A stretch of 64,000 nt of DNA from Actinomycetes bacterium (GCA_947383695.1 OX376642.1:186001-250000); one strand, 5' to 3'; positions 9,471-18,982 are shown, numbered from the stretch's first letter. The notes: generated by a model not told the origin, from the letters alone. Program-made: numbers and translations.

Positions 9471-10058
9471 ATGAAGGCAGTTTCGAAGAAAGCAAAGTCG
9501 ATCTCGATCCTTGGCGTCTCATCCTCCCTGCTTCTGATCGCGACCCTACTTCCAACAGCTAACGCCCTTGAGATGTCTCTGACCTCAACCGTTGAGGTTG
9601 AAGCGCCAAAGGCCGCCTCGATCGTTGAGCCAGAAACAGTTGCCGCTTTGTTTGGCGAGGATGACCTCACCGCCACAGCATCAGGTGCGATCTTCTCAAC
9701 TCAGCTGGCTCTGGTCTCTGCCGTTAGCCGCCAGGTCGAGTTAGCCCGAACACCTCTAGGTGCCAAGAAGGTTGCCAAGAGCATCCTGATGGATGAGTAC
9801 GGCTTTGCTGAAAAAGAGTACAAATGCTTGAACCAGTTGTGGACCAAGGAAAGTAATTGGAACTACAAGGCTCGCAATAAAAACTCTGGAGCACATGGAA
9901 TTCCTCAGGCGCTGCCTGCAACCAAGATGAATGTTGTCTCAACTGATTGGCGCACCAACCCTGTAACTCAGATTCGTTGGGGACTTCGCTACATCAGCAT
10001 TCGTTATGAGACCCCATGCAAAGCGCTCTCAAAGCACAAGCGCAGCAATTACTACTAA
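9471..10058 (+). CDS. secreted lytic transglycosylase-like protein
   Basis: 195 residues. A signal peptide is clear (basic KKAKS, hydrophobic ISILGVSSSLLLIATLL, cleavage near TANA at about residue 31). A low-complexity Ala/Glu/Thr linker follows. The C-terminal domain of about 90 residues has a lysozyme-fold pattern: LWTKESNWNYKARN with the likely catalytic Glu, SGAHGIPQALP, then TNPVTQIRWGLRYI and a final RYETPCKA. Two Cys (KCLNQLW and TPCKA) may form a disulfide. It probably cleaves peptidoglycan outside the cytoplasmic membrane. This ESxWxxxA/GIPQALP form is common in actinobacterial secreted transglycosylases and distinct from Rpf. Confidence 0.8.
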   Translation: MKAVSKKAKSISILGVSSSLLLIATLLPTANALEMSLTSTVEVEAPKAASIVEPETVAALFGEDDLTATASGAIFSTQLALVSAVSRQVELARTPLGAKKVAKSILMDEYGFAEKEYKCLNQLWTKESNWNYKARNKNSGAHGIPQALPATKMNVVSTDWRTNPVTQIRWGLRYISIRYETPCKALSKHKRSNYY

Positions 10059-10140
10059 GCCGCTTTTCCTGCTTTTCTAAAACCCAGTTTTAAACCCTCG
10101 CAACAAGTAGGTTTTTCAAACCGTCGCAACAATCACCGAA

Positions 10141-11796
10141 TTAAAGTTCTGGCTTTGTACCAATCTTGACCAATTTCGAAGACTCAGCAAAGAAATCATT
10201 GCCCTTGTCATCGACAACAATGAAAGCCGGGAAATCAACAACATCGATCTTCCAGACCGCTTCCATTCCAAGCTCTTCAAAATCCAAGACCTCAACCTTG
10301 GTAATGCAATCCAGCGCTAGACGAGCCGCCGGGCCTCCGATTGATCCCAGATAAAAACCACCATGTGATTTACACGCATCGGTAACAGCCTTAGATCGGT
10401 TGCCCTTTGCCAACATCACCATGGATCCGCCATTAGCCTGGAAGTAATCAACATAGGAATCCATGCGACCTGCAGTTGTTGGTCCAAAGGATCCTGATGC
10501 ATACCCTTCAGGGGTCTTGGCCGGACCTGCGTAATAAACAGCGTATTTCTTCATGTATTCAGGCATTGGCTTGCCCTCATCCATCATCGCTTTAATCTTG
10601 GCGTGGGCAAGGTCGCGGGCTACAACCAAAGTTCCGGTCAATGAAAGTCGGCTCTTAACTGGGTGCTTAGATAGCTCTGCCAAAACAGCTGTCATTGGCT
10701 GGTTCAAATCAATCGCAACAACATTGTCATTTAAATGTTCATCAGTTGTCTCTGGCAAGAAGTGTGCAGGATCGCGTTCTAGCTCTTCTAGGAAGATTCC
10801 ATCCTTGGTGATCTTCGCCTTTGCCTGACGGTCGGCGGAACAGGAAACTGCGATTGCAATGGGCAGAGATGCACCATGACGTGGAAGGCGAACAACGCGA
10901 ACATCGTGGCAGAAGTACTTGCCACCAAACTGTGCGCCAATTCCTAAGGTGCGGGTTAGTTCAAGCACCTTTTGTTCTAATTCAATATCGCGGAAGCCAT
11001 GGCCAGTTGCTGCATCTCCCGATGTTGGCAGTGAATCTAAGTACTTAGTACTTGCAAGCTTTGCAGTCTTTACGGTGTGCTCGGCACTTGTTCCACCGAT
11101 AACAATTGCAAGGTGGTACGGAGGACAGGCCGCAGTTCCAATGGAACGGAGCTTTTCATCCAACCAGTTCATAAATGAGGTTGGGTTCAAAACCGCCTTT
11201 GTCTCTTGGTACAAAAATGATTTGTTAGCGCTGCCGCCACCCTTGGCGATAAACAGAAAGTTGTACTCATCCTGATGATCGCTATCTGCATAGATCTCGA
11301 TCTGGGCTGGCAGGTTGTTGCCGGTGTTCTTTTCCTCCCAGGTTGTAACAGGGGCCATCTGGGAATAACGAAGATTTAAAGTTGTGTAGGCATCGTAAAT
11401 ACCTTGTGAAATAGCCACTTCATCCTTGCCAGTTGTTAAAACAAACTGGCCCTTTTTACCCATCACTAAAGCGGTTCCAGTGTCCTGGCACATTGGCAGA
11501 ACTCCGCCAGCTGCGATGTTGGCGTTTTTCAATAAATCAATCGCAACAAAGCGATCGTTAGGTGAGGCCTCTGGATCTTTAACAATATTTGTTAACTGCT
11601 GAAGATGTTCTGCGCGAAGGTAATGGTTGATGTCATGAATCGCCTCTGATGTCAGCTTTTCAAGGGCAGATGGTTCGACCTGCAAAAACTCTTTATCGCC
11701 AAGCTTTACAACCGATACGCCCTCGCGGCTGACAAGGCGGTACTTAGTTGTGTCCTCGCCAAGGGGCAGAAGATCTGAGTAGGAAAAGTTTGGCAT
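10141..11796 (-). CDS. fumA: fumarate hydratase, class I (Fe-S)
   Basis: 551 residues, full length for the two-domain class I enzyme. It catalyses reversible hydration of fumarate to malate in the TCA cycle. Three cysteines suitable for the [4Fe-4S] cluster are visible: [19 protein letters not shown] and AVSCSADRQ. The C-terminal domain carries [13 protein letters not shown] with the substrate-binding [10 protein letters not shown] segment. It is followed upstream by xseB and xseA on the same strand. Class I fumarases are oxygen-sensitive; the window also encodes Ni-SOD. The assignment is firm. Confidence 0.93.
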   Translation of the reverse strand: MPNFSYSDLLPLGEDTTKYRLVSREGVSVVKLGDKEFLQVEPSALEKLTSEAIHDINHYLRAEHLQQLTNIVKDPEASPNDRFVAIDLLKNANIAAGGVLPMCQDTGTALVMGKKGQFVLTTGKDEVAISQGIYDAYTTLNLRYSQMAPVTTWEEKNTGNNLPAQIEIYADSDHQDEYNFLFIAKGGGSANKSFLYQETKAVLNPTSFMNWLDEKLRSIGTAACPPYHLAIVIGGTSAEHTVKTAKLASTKYLDSLPTSGDAATGHGFRDIELEQKVLELTRTLGIGAQFGGKYFCHDVRVVRLPRHGASLPIAIAVSCSADRQAKAKITKDGIFLEELERDPAHFLPETTDEHLNDNVVAIDLNQPMTAVLAELSKHPVKSRLSLTGTLVVARDLAHAKIKAMMDEGKPMPEYMKKYAVYYAGPAKTPEGYASGSFGPTTAGRMDSYVDYFQANGGSMVMLAKGNRSKAVTDACKSHGGFYLGSIGGPAARLALDCITKVEVLDFEELGMEAVWKIDVVDFPAFIVVDDKGNDFFAESSKLVKIGTKPEL

Positions 11797-11804
11797 CGGT
11801 CTTC

Positions 11805-11999
11805 TTATTCAGGCTTTACCGCGTCAAGTTTTTTCTTAGCTCCGTCCAACCATTCCTGGCAGATCTTTGCTAACTCTTCGCCGCGCTCCCACAACTTCAA
11901 TGACTCTTCGAGGGTTGCGCTGCCAGCTTCAAGGGATTCAACAACTTCAGCGAGCTCATCACGGGCTGCTTCATAGGAGATCTTCTTTGCTTCGGCCAT
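11805..11999 (-). CDS. xseB: exodeoxyribonuclease VII small subunit
   Basis: 64 residues, typical for XseB, consisting of two amphipathic helices. Family features are [31 protein letters not shown] and a terminal Lys-rich end. It assembles with XseA to degrade single-stranded DNA into oligonucleotides. It lies 26 bp downstream of xseA on the same strand, and 8 bp before fumarase, so one operon is likely. Confidence 0.93.
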   Translation of the reverse strand: MAEAKKISYEAARDELAEVVESLEAGSATLEESLKLWERGEELAKICQEWLDGAKKKLDAVKPE

Positions 12000-12025
12000 G
12001 GGTTAAATCTACTCTCTCTCGGCTA

Positions 12026-13222
12026 TTACTTGGCTGTGGCTTTGGTCTCGCCCTTTGCAAGACGAAGTCGTAATTCATCCCCCGCCTTTAACCTCTTTGG
12101 ATCTGTCACGATCTGGCCATCAGCTAACTGAACAACTGAGTACCCGCGATCCAATGTTGATTGCGGTGATAAAGCTCGCACACGTGCCTTGATCTGCTTG
12201 AGCTCCTCTTTGGCCAATTTCAAGGATGAGCCAAAGGAGCGGTTGGATCTATCGCGCAGCCCAGCAATCACTTCAGCCCTTGTCGTGATTAATACATGCG
12301 GGTCCTTCATAACAGGGCGGTTTTTAAAGTTAGTAATGCGGGTTAACTCAAGATCTAAGCGATTGACCAATGTGCGACGGGCACGATCTCGCATCGCCTC
12401 GATCATCGCGATCTCTTCAGAGATATCTGGAACAACTCTCTTTGCAGCATCTGTCGGAGTCGATGCTCGGTAATCAGCAACGAGATCCAACAACGGTGAA
12501 TCCTTTTCATGGCCGATCGCAGAAACAATGGGCGTTGTGCAGGATGCAGCCAATCGCACTAAACCTTCATCGCTAAATGGCAATAAATCTTCGAAGGATC
12601 CACCACCACGAGTAATGATGATGACCTCAACATCTTTATTGGCCTCTAGTTCGCGCAGCGCATCTGATACTTCGCTGACCGCAGCTGCGCCTTGAACAGT
12701 TACCTCGCGAATTTCAAATTGAACACTGGGCCAGCGACGCTTTGCATTTTCAACAACATCTTTTTCTGCATCGGTATTACGGCCACAGATCAAACCAATG
12801 ACCTTGGGCAGCAAAGGAAGTGCAACCTTGCGATCTGAGTTAAACAACCCCTCGCCAGCCAATAGATTTTTCAACGCCTCTAAACGTGCAAGAAGTTCGC
12901 CGACTCCGACTTGGCGGATTTCGCGAGCAGAAAAAGAGAGCGATCCATTTTTTGTATACCAAGAAGGCTTTGCATACATAACGATGCGAGCGTTGTCAGG
13001 TAAAGGTTTCACGGCAGCGATAACTGATTTATGACACATCACTGAGATAGACATATCAACGCTGGGATCGCGCAGCCGCATAAATGCCATCATTCCGCTG
13101 CGTTCATTCAATTCGCTGATTTCGCCCTCAATCCAAATAGGGCCTAAACGATCGACATACTCCTTGATCGCCTCAGAGACGGTCCGAACCGTCGCTGGCG
13201 CCTCACTTGAAGTTTCGAACAT
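12026..13222 (-). CDS. xseA: exodeoxyribonuclease VII large subunit
   Basis: 398 residues. The N-terminal OB-fold (WIEGEISELNERSG) is followed by the catalytic domain with GGGSFEDLLPF and SAIGHEKDSPLLDLVAD, then a C-terminal coiled-coil region and a short tail (RGYSVV). It forms ExoVII with XseB. It starts at ATG 13222, and a minus-strand TAGGCT box lies exactly 6 nt upstream. It is divergent from ispH across 25 bp. Confidence 0.94.
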   Translation of the reverse strand: MFETSSEAPATVRTVSEAIKEYVDRLGPIWIEGEISELNERSGMMAFMRLRDPSVDMSISVMCHKSVIAAVKPLPDNARIVMYAKPSWYTKNGSLSFSAREIRQVGVGELLARLEALKNLLAGEGLFNSDRKVALPLLPKVIGLICGRNTDAEKDVVENAKRRWPSVQFEIREVTVQGAAAVSEVSDALRELEANKDVEVIIITRGGGSFEDLLPFSDEGLVRLAASCTTPIVSAIGHEKDSPLLDLVADYRASTPTDAAKRVVPDISEEIAMIEAMRDRARRTLVNRLDLELTRITNFKNRPVMKDPHVLITTRAEVIAGLRDRSNRSFGSSLKLAKEELKQIKARVRALSPQSTLDRGYSVVQLADGQIVTDPKRLKAGDELRLRLAKGETKATAK

Positions 13223-13228
13223 GGGATG

Positions 13229-13241
13229 AGCCTAATAGACT
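13229..13241. promoter_or_regulatory. face-to-face leaderless promoters of xseA and ispH
   Basis: The 25-bp gap holds two -10 boxes. For xseA it is TAGGCT on the minus strand (plus AGCCTA, 13229-13234), 6 nt from the ATG. For ispH it is TAGACT (13236-13241), 6 nt from the ATG at 13248. Neither gene has a Shine-Dalgarno in the gap. The two open complexes would overlap, which predicts mutual exclusion or coordinated expression. Confidence 0.55.
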
Positions 13242-13247
13242 GCCCCC

Positions 13248-14204
13248 ATGGCTAAGAGAGTTCTGCTGGCAGCGCCTCGCGGATATTGCGCAGGGGTAGA
13301 TCGCGCTGTGATCACCGTTGAAAAAGCACTCGCTCTCTATGGCGCACCGGTCTATGTTCGCAAGCAGATCGTGCACAACGTTCACGTTGTTACCTCGCTC
13401 GAAGCAAAGGGCGCGATCTTTGTTGATGAGACCGATCAAATCCCTGAAGGTCAGACCGTAGTTTTCTCAGCCCACGGAGTTTCACCGATGGTGCATGAAG
13501 AAGCAGCTGCGCGAAACCTTAAGACAATTGATGCAACCTGCCCATTGGTAACCAAGGTTCACCACGAGGTTCGCCGTTTTGCGACAGAGGATGCAGAGAT
13601 TTTATTAATTGGTCACCATGGCCATGAAGAGGTTGAAGGAACTGCGGGAGAAGCACCAGACAAGGTCCGCATCGTCGATGGCCTAGAAGGTGCTCGCACC
13701 ATCGTGCCAACTCCAGGAAAGAATCTAATCTGGCTTTCTCAAACAACTTTATCTGTTGATGAAACGATGGAAACAGTTGCGATCTTGAAGGAACGATTCC
13801 CAGATATCCAAGCACCACCTAGTGATGACATTTGTTATGCAACACAAAATCGTCAAGAAGCGATCAAGGTGATTGCACCACAAGCGGATTTAGTAATTGT
13901 TGTCGGTTCGCAAAATTCATCTAACTCAGTGCGTCTTGCAGAGGTTGCCCTTGAGTACGGCGCCAAGGCTTCTCATCTGATTGATTACGCCGAAGAGATT
14001 CAAGATCACTGGTTTACAAATGTTGAAACTATTGGTGTGACAAGTGGTGCATCTGTTCCCGAGATTTTGGTGAAGGATGTTTTAGCAACCCTTGCAGAGC
14101 ATGGTTTCCGTGATGTTCAAGAGATCACCGCTGCTGAAGAGTCACTGCTTTTTGCTTTGCCACCTGAGCTTCGTAAGGATATGAAGGCGGCGGGCCAGGC
14201 TTAA
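13248..14204 (+). CDS. ispH: 4-hydroxy-3-methylbut-2-enyl diphosphate reductase
   Basis: 318 residues. The three cysteines binding the [4Fe-4S] cluster are visible in [21 protein letters not shown] and [10 protein letters not shown]. The conserved HGV/H-rich positions ([20 protein letters not shown]) and SSNSxRL ([10 protein letters not shown]) are also present. It makes isopentenyl and dimethylallyl diphosphate in the last step of the MEP pathway, upstream of the uppS product. Its start follows a TAGACT -10 box by 6 nt. The stop overlaps the convergent DUF6542 stop by 4 bp. Confidence 0.96.
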   Translation: MAKRVLLAAPRGYCAGVDRAVITVEKALALYGAPVYVRKQIVHNVHVVTSLEAKGAIFVDETDQIPEGQTVVFSAHGVSPMVHEEAAARNLKTIDATCPLVTKVHHEVRRFATEDAEILLIGHHGHEEVEGTAGEAPDKVRIVDGLEGARTIVPTPGKNLIWLSQTTLSVDETMETVAILKERFPDIQAPPSDDICYATQNRQEAIKVIAPQADLVIVVGSQNSSNSVRLAEVALEYGAKASHLIDYAEEIQDHWFTNVETIGVTSGASVPEILVKDVLATLAEHGFRDVQEITAAEESLLFALPPELRKDMKAAGQA

Positions 14205-14623
14205 TCTGCTTGTTGCGTAGCTCTTTTCTTAGAAGGCTTTGCCTTCGCCTTTTCATTCAAATATACAAACCAGCCATAGAGCGCTGAAATAATTAAAAAT
14301 GGCGCCTCTGATGCAAGGGCTGCGATGAAATCAATACCAACGCGTGATGGTCTAAAACCATCGAGCAGCATCGTGAGCAGTAGCGCAGAGCCAGCAAAGG
14401 CGAGCGGGGGAGTTACCACTGAAACATAGGTTGTTCCGGGGCGGCCAAAGCGAATTGAGGCAAAGGTTGCCGCACAAATAGCGATACCAGTCAGGATTCC
14501 AACACCGGTACGGATCGTCATTTCAACTAAAACGAATAAGCCAATAAAGAGAAATTGCAAAACAACGATGCCCTGCTTCTTTAAACCAGGACCCTGGATC
14601 TGCAACTTTTGAACTGTGCTCAT
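14201..14623 (-). CDS. DUF6542-like membrane protein
   Basis: 140 residues with four predicted helices, the [10 protein letters not shown] segment before TM3, and a Lys-rich C-terminus. The position between ispH and ychF and the topology match M. tuberculosis Rv1111c. Function is unknown. Its ATG overlaps the rmuC stop (ATGA), so it is the second gene of an rmuC operon. Confidence 0.65.
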   Translation of the reverse strand: MSTVQKLQIQGPGLKKQGIVVLQFLFIGLFVLVEMTIRTGVGILTGIAICAATFASIRFGRPGTTYVSVVTPPLAFAGSALLLTMLLDGFRPSRVGIDFIAALASEAPFLIISALYGWFVYLNEKAKAKPSKKRATQQAD

Positions 14624-15768
14624 CGCTCATCTACCTCTTCTGCATCAATGTAATCATCGCCAGCTTCTAGCTCTGCGCTTTTCAGATCGCGAACCGCACC
14701 AGGGGCTTCAGGATACTCAATCGCCAACTTATCTTTATCCCCTGTGACACCTAAGTTATGAATTCTTCGAGCAGGTGCCAAAACAGTCTTTTCCGCTGTT
14801 GGTACAAGATCCTCATATGCCTTTGAAGTCTGAGAGATCGCCTTTCCAACTGCAACGATCTTTGTATGTAGCAAGGTGATGTTCTTTAAGAAGGTGCTTG
14901 CAACCTTTTGAATCTCATCAGCATTTTCTGCCAACTTATTGCGGGTAAAGATGTATCCAATAGTGCGCAGTAGCGCCATCATCGATGTTGGAGTTGCAAC
15001 GGTAACTCCAACTTTAAAAGCCTTTTCTAGGAACATTGGATCTAAGCGCAAAGCCTCAGATAACAAGGTTTCAAAGGGAACAAAGAGCACAACAAAATCA
15101 GGTGATCCTTGGGATTTGTGATATCCACGCTTTGCGAGCGCTTCAACATGCTTCATTAAATCCTTGGTGTGCAGCTGAAGATACTCATCACGTTGGGCCT
15201 GATCCTCAGTTCCAAAGGCTTCAAGAAAACGTTCAAAGGGAAACTTGGAATCGATAAACAAAAGCGATCCACCTGGCATGGAAACGGTGATATCTGGAAT
15301 TCCCGATGAATCAGAGTCTGTTGTAGAACGTTGCGCGGTGTACTCATGGCCTTCGCGTAGCCCTGCACCTTGAAGCAGCAGCTCTAGCTGTGCCTCGCCA
15401 AACTTTCCGCGGGTCTGTGAATTAGAAAGCGCACCAGCGATCTTCTTAGTTTCATCAAAGATGGACTCTGATGCACGGCGCATTTCCAGAATTGTTGTAT
15501 TGAGCTTTGCCTCAGCCTCGGTGCGGATGCGGTTTGCCTCATTAGATTGCGTACTTAACTTTGCAACCGATTCCTTCACCGCCATTAGCTCTGCATTTAA
15601 CTTAATTGCAGATTCGGTCTTTCCACGTTCAGCATCGAGTTGAGCCTTGTAATCATCGAGCAGGGCTTGATTGCCCGCTGAATCCTTGGATTTCAGGGCT
15701 GACAACAGGTATCCGATCGCTGATCCTGCGATTAGTCCTATTAATAGGGTCACTACGTATGCGGGCAT
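14620..15768 (-). CDS. rmuC: DNA recombination protein RmuC
   Basis: 382 residues from the ATG at 15768. An N-terminal membrane anchor (VVTLLIGLIAGSAIGYLLSAL) is followed by a long coiled coil at about residues 30-115. The RmuC nuclease-like domain carries RGKFGEAQLELLL, PGGSLLFIDSKFPFERF and FVPFETLLSEAL. RmuC limits DNA inversions at short repeats. The frame extends to 15894 but that would run into ychF. The internal ATG is preferred because it directly precedes the membrane anchor. Confidence 0.9.
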   Translation of the reverse strand: MPAYVVTLLIGLIAGSAIGYLLSALKSKDSAGNQALLDDYKAQLDAERGKTESAIKLNAELMAVKESVAKLSTQSNEANRIRTEAEAKLNTTILEMRRASESIFDETKKIAGALSNSQTRGKFGEAQLELLLQGAGLREGHEYTAQRSTTDSDSSGIPDITVSMPGGSLLFIDSKFPFERFLEAFGTEDQAQRDEYLQLHTKDLMKHVEALAKRGYHKSQGSPDFVVLFVPFETLLSEALRLDPMFLEKAFKVGVTVATPTSMMALLRTIGYIFTRNKLAENADEIQKVASTFLKNITLLHTKIVAVGKAISQTSKAYEDLVPTAEKTVLAPARRIHNLGVTGDKDKLAIEYPEAPGAVRDLKSAELEAGDDYIDAEEVDER

Positions 15769-15804
15769 GGGCCTATCGTGGCAGGGAGCACCGACAATCC
15801 CGCG

Positions 15805-15810
15805 TAGGCT
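15805..15810 (+). promoter_or_regulatory. -10 box of ychF
   Basis: TAGGCT ends 7 nt before the GTG at 15818 and no Shine-Dalgarno is visible. This places the likely transcription start at the start codon. It is also the main reason for choosing GTG 15818 over the upstream in-frame ATG at 15671, which lies inside divergent rmuC. Confidence 0.5.
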
Positions 15811-15817
15811 TACCCCA

Positions 15818-16891
15818 GTGAGCCTCTCTATCGGAATCGTCGGACTGCCCAATGTCGGAAAGTCGACCCTTTTTAATGCTCTGACCAAGAACAATGTTTT
15901 GGCCGCTAACTACCCCTTCGCCACAATCGAGCCCAATGTGGGAATCGTGGGAGTGCCAGATGAGCGTTTGGCCAAGCTCGCGACAATCTTTTCTTCAGAA
16001 AAACTTCTGCCAGCTGTGGTTTCCTTTGTAGATATCGCCGGAATCGTAAAGGGCGCATCAGAAGGTGCCGGGCTTGGCAACAAGTTCCTGACAAATATTC
16101 GTGACACCGATGCAATCTGTCAGGTCATCCGTGTTTTCACTGATGGCGATGTTGTTCACGTCGATGGTCGAGTCGATCCAGCATCGGATATGGAAACGAT
16201 CAATACTGAATTAGCGCTCGCAGATTTACAGACAATTGAAAAGGCGATTCCGCGTCTTGAAAAAGAAGCCCGCGTTGCAAAAGAAAAGGCGCCGGTCCTT
16301 GAAGCGGTAAAGGCTGCCAATGATTGGTTGCAATCAGGAAAGCCGTTGTCACAGAGTTCAATCGATCGCGAACTTTTGGCCGAACTTCATTTGCTCACTG
16401 CAAAACCATTTTTGTATGTTTTTAATGTTGATGCTGCCGAATTAAATGATCCAGAACTGAAGGCAAAGTTGCAGGCGTTGGTATCTCCAGCAGAAGCAAT
16501 TTTCTTGGATGCAAAAACAGAAGCAGAACTTGCAGAACTCAGCGATGAGGATGCATTGGAATTGTTGCAATCAATTGGTTTGAAAGAACCAGGTCTTGCA
16601 ACCTTGGCACGTGTTGGTTTCGATACTTTGGGATTGCAGACATATTTAACTGCAGGTCCAAAGGAAGCTCGCGCGTGGACGATTCACAAAGGTGACACCG
16701 CACCCATGGCCGCTGGTGTTATTCATACAGATTTCCAAAAGGGATTTATTAAGGCTGAAATCGTCAGCTTTGAAGATCTCATTGCCGCAGGATCTATGGC
16801 TGAAGCGAAAGCTAAGGGCAAGGTTCGTATGGAAGGCAAGGAATATGTAATGGCCGATGGAGATGTAGTGGAGTTCAGATTCAATGTCTAA
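15818..16891 (+). CDS. ychF: redox-regulated ATPase YchF (Obg family)
   Basis: 357 residues. G1 GLPNVGKST begins at residue 8, with NYPFATIEPN (switch I) and DIAGIVKGASEG (G3) following. The G4 motif is FNVDAAE in place of NKxD, as expected for this ATP-preferring subgroup. The middle holds a helical coiled-coil domain, and the C-terminus is a TGS domain ending KEYVMADGDVVEFRFNV. YchF binds ribosomes and affects stress responses. It overlaps typA by 8 bp, so the two genes are co-transcribed. Confidence 0.95.
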   Translation: MSLSIGIVGLPNVGKSTLFNALTKNNVLAANYPFATIEPNVGIVGVPDERLAKLATIFSSEKLLPAVVSFVDIAGIVKGASEGAGLGNKFLTNIRDTDAICQVIRVFTDGDVVHVDGRVDPASDMETINTELALADLQTIEKAIPRLEKEARVAKEKAPVLEAVKAANDWLQSGKPLSQSSIDRELLAELHLLTAKPFLYVFNVDAAELNDPELKAKLQALVSPAEAIFLDAKTEAELAELSDEDALELLQSIGLKEPGLATLARVGFDTLGLQTYLTAGPKEARAWTIHKGDTAPMAAGVIHTDFQKGFIKAEIVSFEDLIAAGSMAEAKAKGKVRMEGKEYVMADGDVVEFRFNV

Positions 16892-18782
16892 GAAGCAAGC
16901 ACACCTAGCAGGACTACCTGAAAAGAAGCGCGAAAATCTGCGTAACGTAGCGATCATTGCCCACGTTGACCACGGAAAGACAACACTGGTTGATGCCATG
17001 TTGTGGCAATCCGGCGCATTCGCAGCACACAAGGTTCAGGGCGAAGGCCAAGACCGCATGATGGATTCAATGGATCTTGAACGCGAAAAGGGAATTACGA
17101 TCCTTGCCAAGAACACCGCTGTTAAGCGCGGCGACACCATCGTTAACATCATTGATACTCCGGGCCACGCCGACTTCGGTGGCGAGGTAGAGCGCGGACT
17201 AGAAATGGTTGATGGCGTTATTTTGTTGGTAGATGCTTCAGAAGGTCCACTGCCTCAGACACGTTTCGTTTTGCGTAAAGCACTTGAGAAGAATCTTCCA
17301 GTAATTTTGTTGATCAACAAGGTTGATCGTCCCGATTCACGTATCGCTGAAGTTGTTGATGAGGCGTACGAACTCTTCCTTGATCTTGGAGCAAATGAAG
17401 AGCAGATTGAATTCCCAGTTGTCTACGCATCAGCTAAAGCTGGTCGTGCATCACTGAAGCGTCCTTCAGATGGTGGAATGCCAGAAGAAGAAAACCTCGA
17501 TGTTTTGTTTGACACTATCTTCTCTGCAATTCCTGCACCTGTGTATCACGAAGGCGCACCATTGCAAGCACACGTTACAAACCTTGACTCATCTCCATTC
17601 TTGGGTCGTCTTGCACTATGTCGCGTACGCGAAGGTGTTATTAAAAAGGGTCAGAACGTCACATGGATTAAGACAGATGGAACAACAGAGCGTGTAAAGA
17701 TTTCAGAGCTATTGATTACGGAAGCGCTAGAGCGTGTTCCAGCATTGGAAGCACACCCTGGAGACATCATTGCGGTAGCTGGTATCGACACAATCACATT
17801 GGGCGAAACCCTTGCTGATAATGAAAATCCACACGCACTTCCATTGATCATCGTTGATGAACCATCAATTTCTATGACAATCGGTATCAATACATCTCCA
17901 CTAGCGGGCAAGAGCGGAAAACTGCTTACTGCACGCCAGGTTAAGGGCCGTCTTGATGCAGAGCTCGTCGGTAACGTTTCATTGCGTGTTCTTAATACTG
18001 ATCGCCCAGATACATGGGAAGTTCAGGGACGTGGAGAGTTACAGCTTGCTGTTCTCGTTGAAATCATGAAGCGCGAAGGTTTCGAACTCACTGTTGGTAA
18101 GCCACAGGTAGTTATTAAGAAGATTGATGGCAAGGTTCACGAGCCAATGGAGCGTTTAACAATTGATGCACCTGAAGAGTACTTAGGTGTTCTTACTCAG
18201 TTGATGGCGCTTCGTAAGGGTCGCATGGAACAAATGGTTAATCACGGAACCGGTTGGATTCGTCTTGATTACAAGGTTCCATCACGTGGACTTATTGGTT
18301 TCCGTACCGAGTTCTTAACTGAAACTCGCGGAACTGGTTTACTACACCACGTCTTTGATGGTTACGAGCCTTGGTTCGGAGATATTCGTACACGTGCAAC
18401 TGGATCACTTGTTTCAGACCGCATGGGAACAGTTACATCGTATGCACTGTATGGAACACAAGATCGCGGAACTATTTTCGTAGAGCCAGGCGATGAGGTT
18501 TATGAAGGTATGGTTATTGGCGAGAACTCTCGTAACGATGACATGGATGTTAACTGTGTTCGCGAAAAGAAGCTTACAAACATGCGTGCTTCAGGTACTG
18601 ATGAATCAGAGCGTTTGATTCCGCCTAAGAAGCTCAACATGGAAGGTGCACTTGAGTTCTGTCGCGAAGATGAGTGCGTCGAGGTAACACCTGCGGTTGT
18701 TCGTATCCGCAAGGTTGTTCTTGATCAGAATGAGCGCGCACGTGCGACTTCTCGTCAGAAGAAGGCAAACCTCAACGCATAG
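16884..18782 (+). CDS. typA: translational GTPase TypA/BipA
   Basis: 632 residues. The GTPase domain has AHVDHGKTTLVDAML, EREKGITI, DTPGHADFGGEVER and NKVDRPDSR. EF-G-like domains III and V and the BipA-specific C-terminal domain follow (GTMTSYALYG-like segment, here GTVTSYALYGTQDRG). It assists 50S ribosome assembly and stress adaptation. It starts inside the end of ychF. The transcript ends at the strong stem-loop at 18800-18848. Confidence 0.95.
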   Translation: MSKKQAHLAGLPEKKRENLRNVAIIAHVDHGKTTLVDAMLWQSGAFAAHKVQGEGQDRMMDSMDLEREKGITILAKNTAVKRGDTIVNIIDTPGHADFGGEVERGLEMVDGVILLVDASEGPLPQTRFVLRKALEKNLPVILLINKVDRPDSRIAEVVDEAYELFLDLGANEEQIEFPVVYASAKAGRASLKRPSDGGMPEEENLDVLFDTIFSAIPAPVYHEGAPLQAHVTNLDSSPFLGRLALCRVREGVIKKGQNVTWIKTDGTTERVKISELLITEALERVPALEAHPGDIIAVAGIDTITLGETLADNENPHALPLIIVDEPSISMTIGINTSPLAGKSGKLLTARQVKGRLDAELVGNVSLRVLNTDRPDTWEVQGRGELQLAVLVEIMKREGFELTVGKPQVVIKKIDGKVHEPMERLTIDAPEEYLGVLTQLMALRKGRMEQMVNHGTGWIRLDYKVPSRGLIGFRTEFLTETRGTGLLHHVFDGYEPWFGDIRTRATGSLVSDRMGTVTSYALYGTQDRGTIFVEPGDEVYEGMVIGENSRNDDMDVNCVREKKLTNMRASGTDESERLIPPKKLNMEGALEFCREDECVEVTPAVVRIRKVVLDQNERARATSRQKKANLNA

Positions 18783-18799
18783 TTCTTGAATCTTCAATT

Positions 18800-18848
18800 A
18801 AAAAGTCCCGCTTCGAAAGCCGCTTCAACCTTTCTACGCGGGCTTTTT
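18800..18848 (+). terminator. typA terminator with CCGCTTCAAC loop (element A)
   Basis: The outer stem pairs AAAAAG plus CCCGC (18800-18811) with GCGGG and CTTTTT (18838-18848). It ends in five T, so it can act as a Rho-independent terminator. The inner stem is GAAAG (18815-18819) with CTTTC (18830-18834), closing a 10-nt loop CCGCTTCAAC (18820-18829). The same loop on different stems occurs at 18878-18940 (minus) and 56028-56101. The element may therefore be more than a plain terminator. Confidence 0.75.
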
Positions 18849-18877
18849 AATTTCAGAAAAGAGCTATGCGCCGAGGA

Positions 18878-18940
18878 AGAATCAAATGGGTGATGCGGAG
18901 AAAAGTTGAAGCGGTTTTCGCAGCAAGACCATTTGATTCT
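18878..18940 (-). ncRNA. structured element B, CCGCTTCAAC stem-loop on the minus strand
   Basis: The outer stem is a perfect 12-bp inverted repeat (18878-18889 with 18929-18940, AGAATCAAATGG and its complement). An asymmetric internal loop follows. The inner 5-bp stem is GAAAA/TTTTC in minus-strand sense (18919-18915 with 18904-18900), capped by CCGCTTCAAC (18914-18905). It lies between the typA terminator and adnA and points opposite to both. There is no U-run, so it is not a classical terminator. It could be a separate small RNA, part of an antisense read-through transcript, or a DNA-level cruciform. No known class was recognised. Confidence 0.5.
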
Positions 18941-18970
18941 GAGCGCGATATCCCTGATTCGTCAGTCCGT

Positions 18971-18976
18971 TACGGT
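18971..18976 (+). promoter_or_regulatory. -10 box of the adnAB operon
   Basis: TACGGT ends 6 nt before the GTG at 18983, and no Shine-Dalgarno is visible in the gap. This predicts leaderless transcription of adnA and supports GTG 18983 as its start. Confidence 0.45.
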
Positions 18977-18982
18977 TGAATT

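Noticed and set aside
15120-15150. Extra partial copy of the CCGCTTCAAC loop (CGCTTCAACATG in rmuC)
   Set aside because: It lacks the first C, has no flanking complementary arms, and lies within coding sequence.
15671-15817. Longer N-terminus for YchF
   Set aside because: It overlaps divergent rmuC and adds residues before the otherwise N-terminal G1 motif. GTG 15818 has a -10 box 7 nt upstream.
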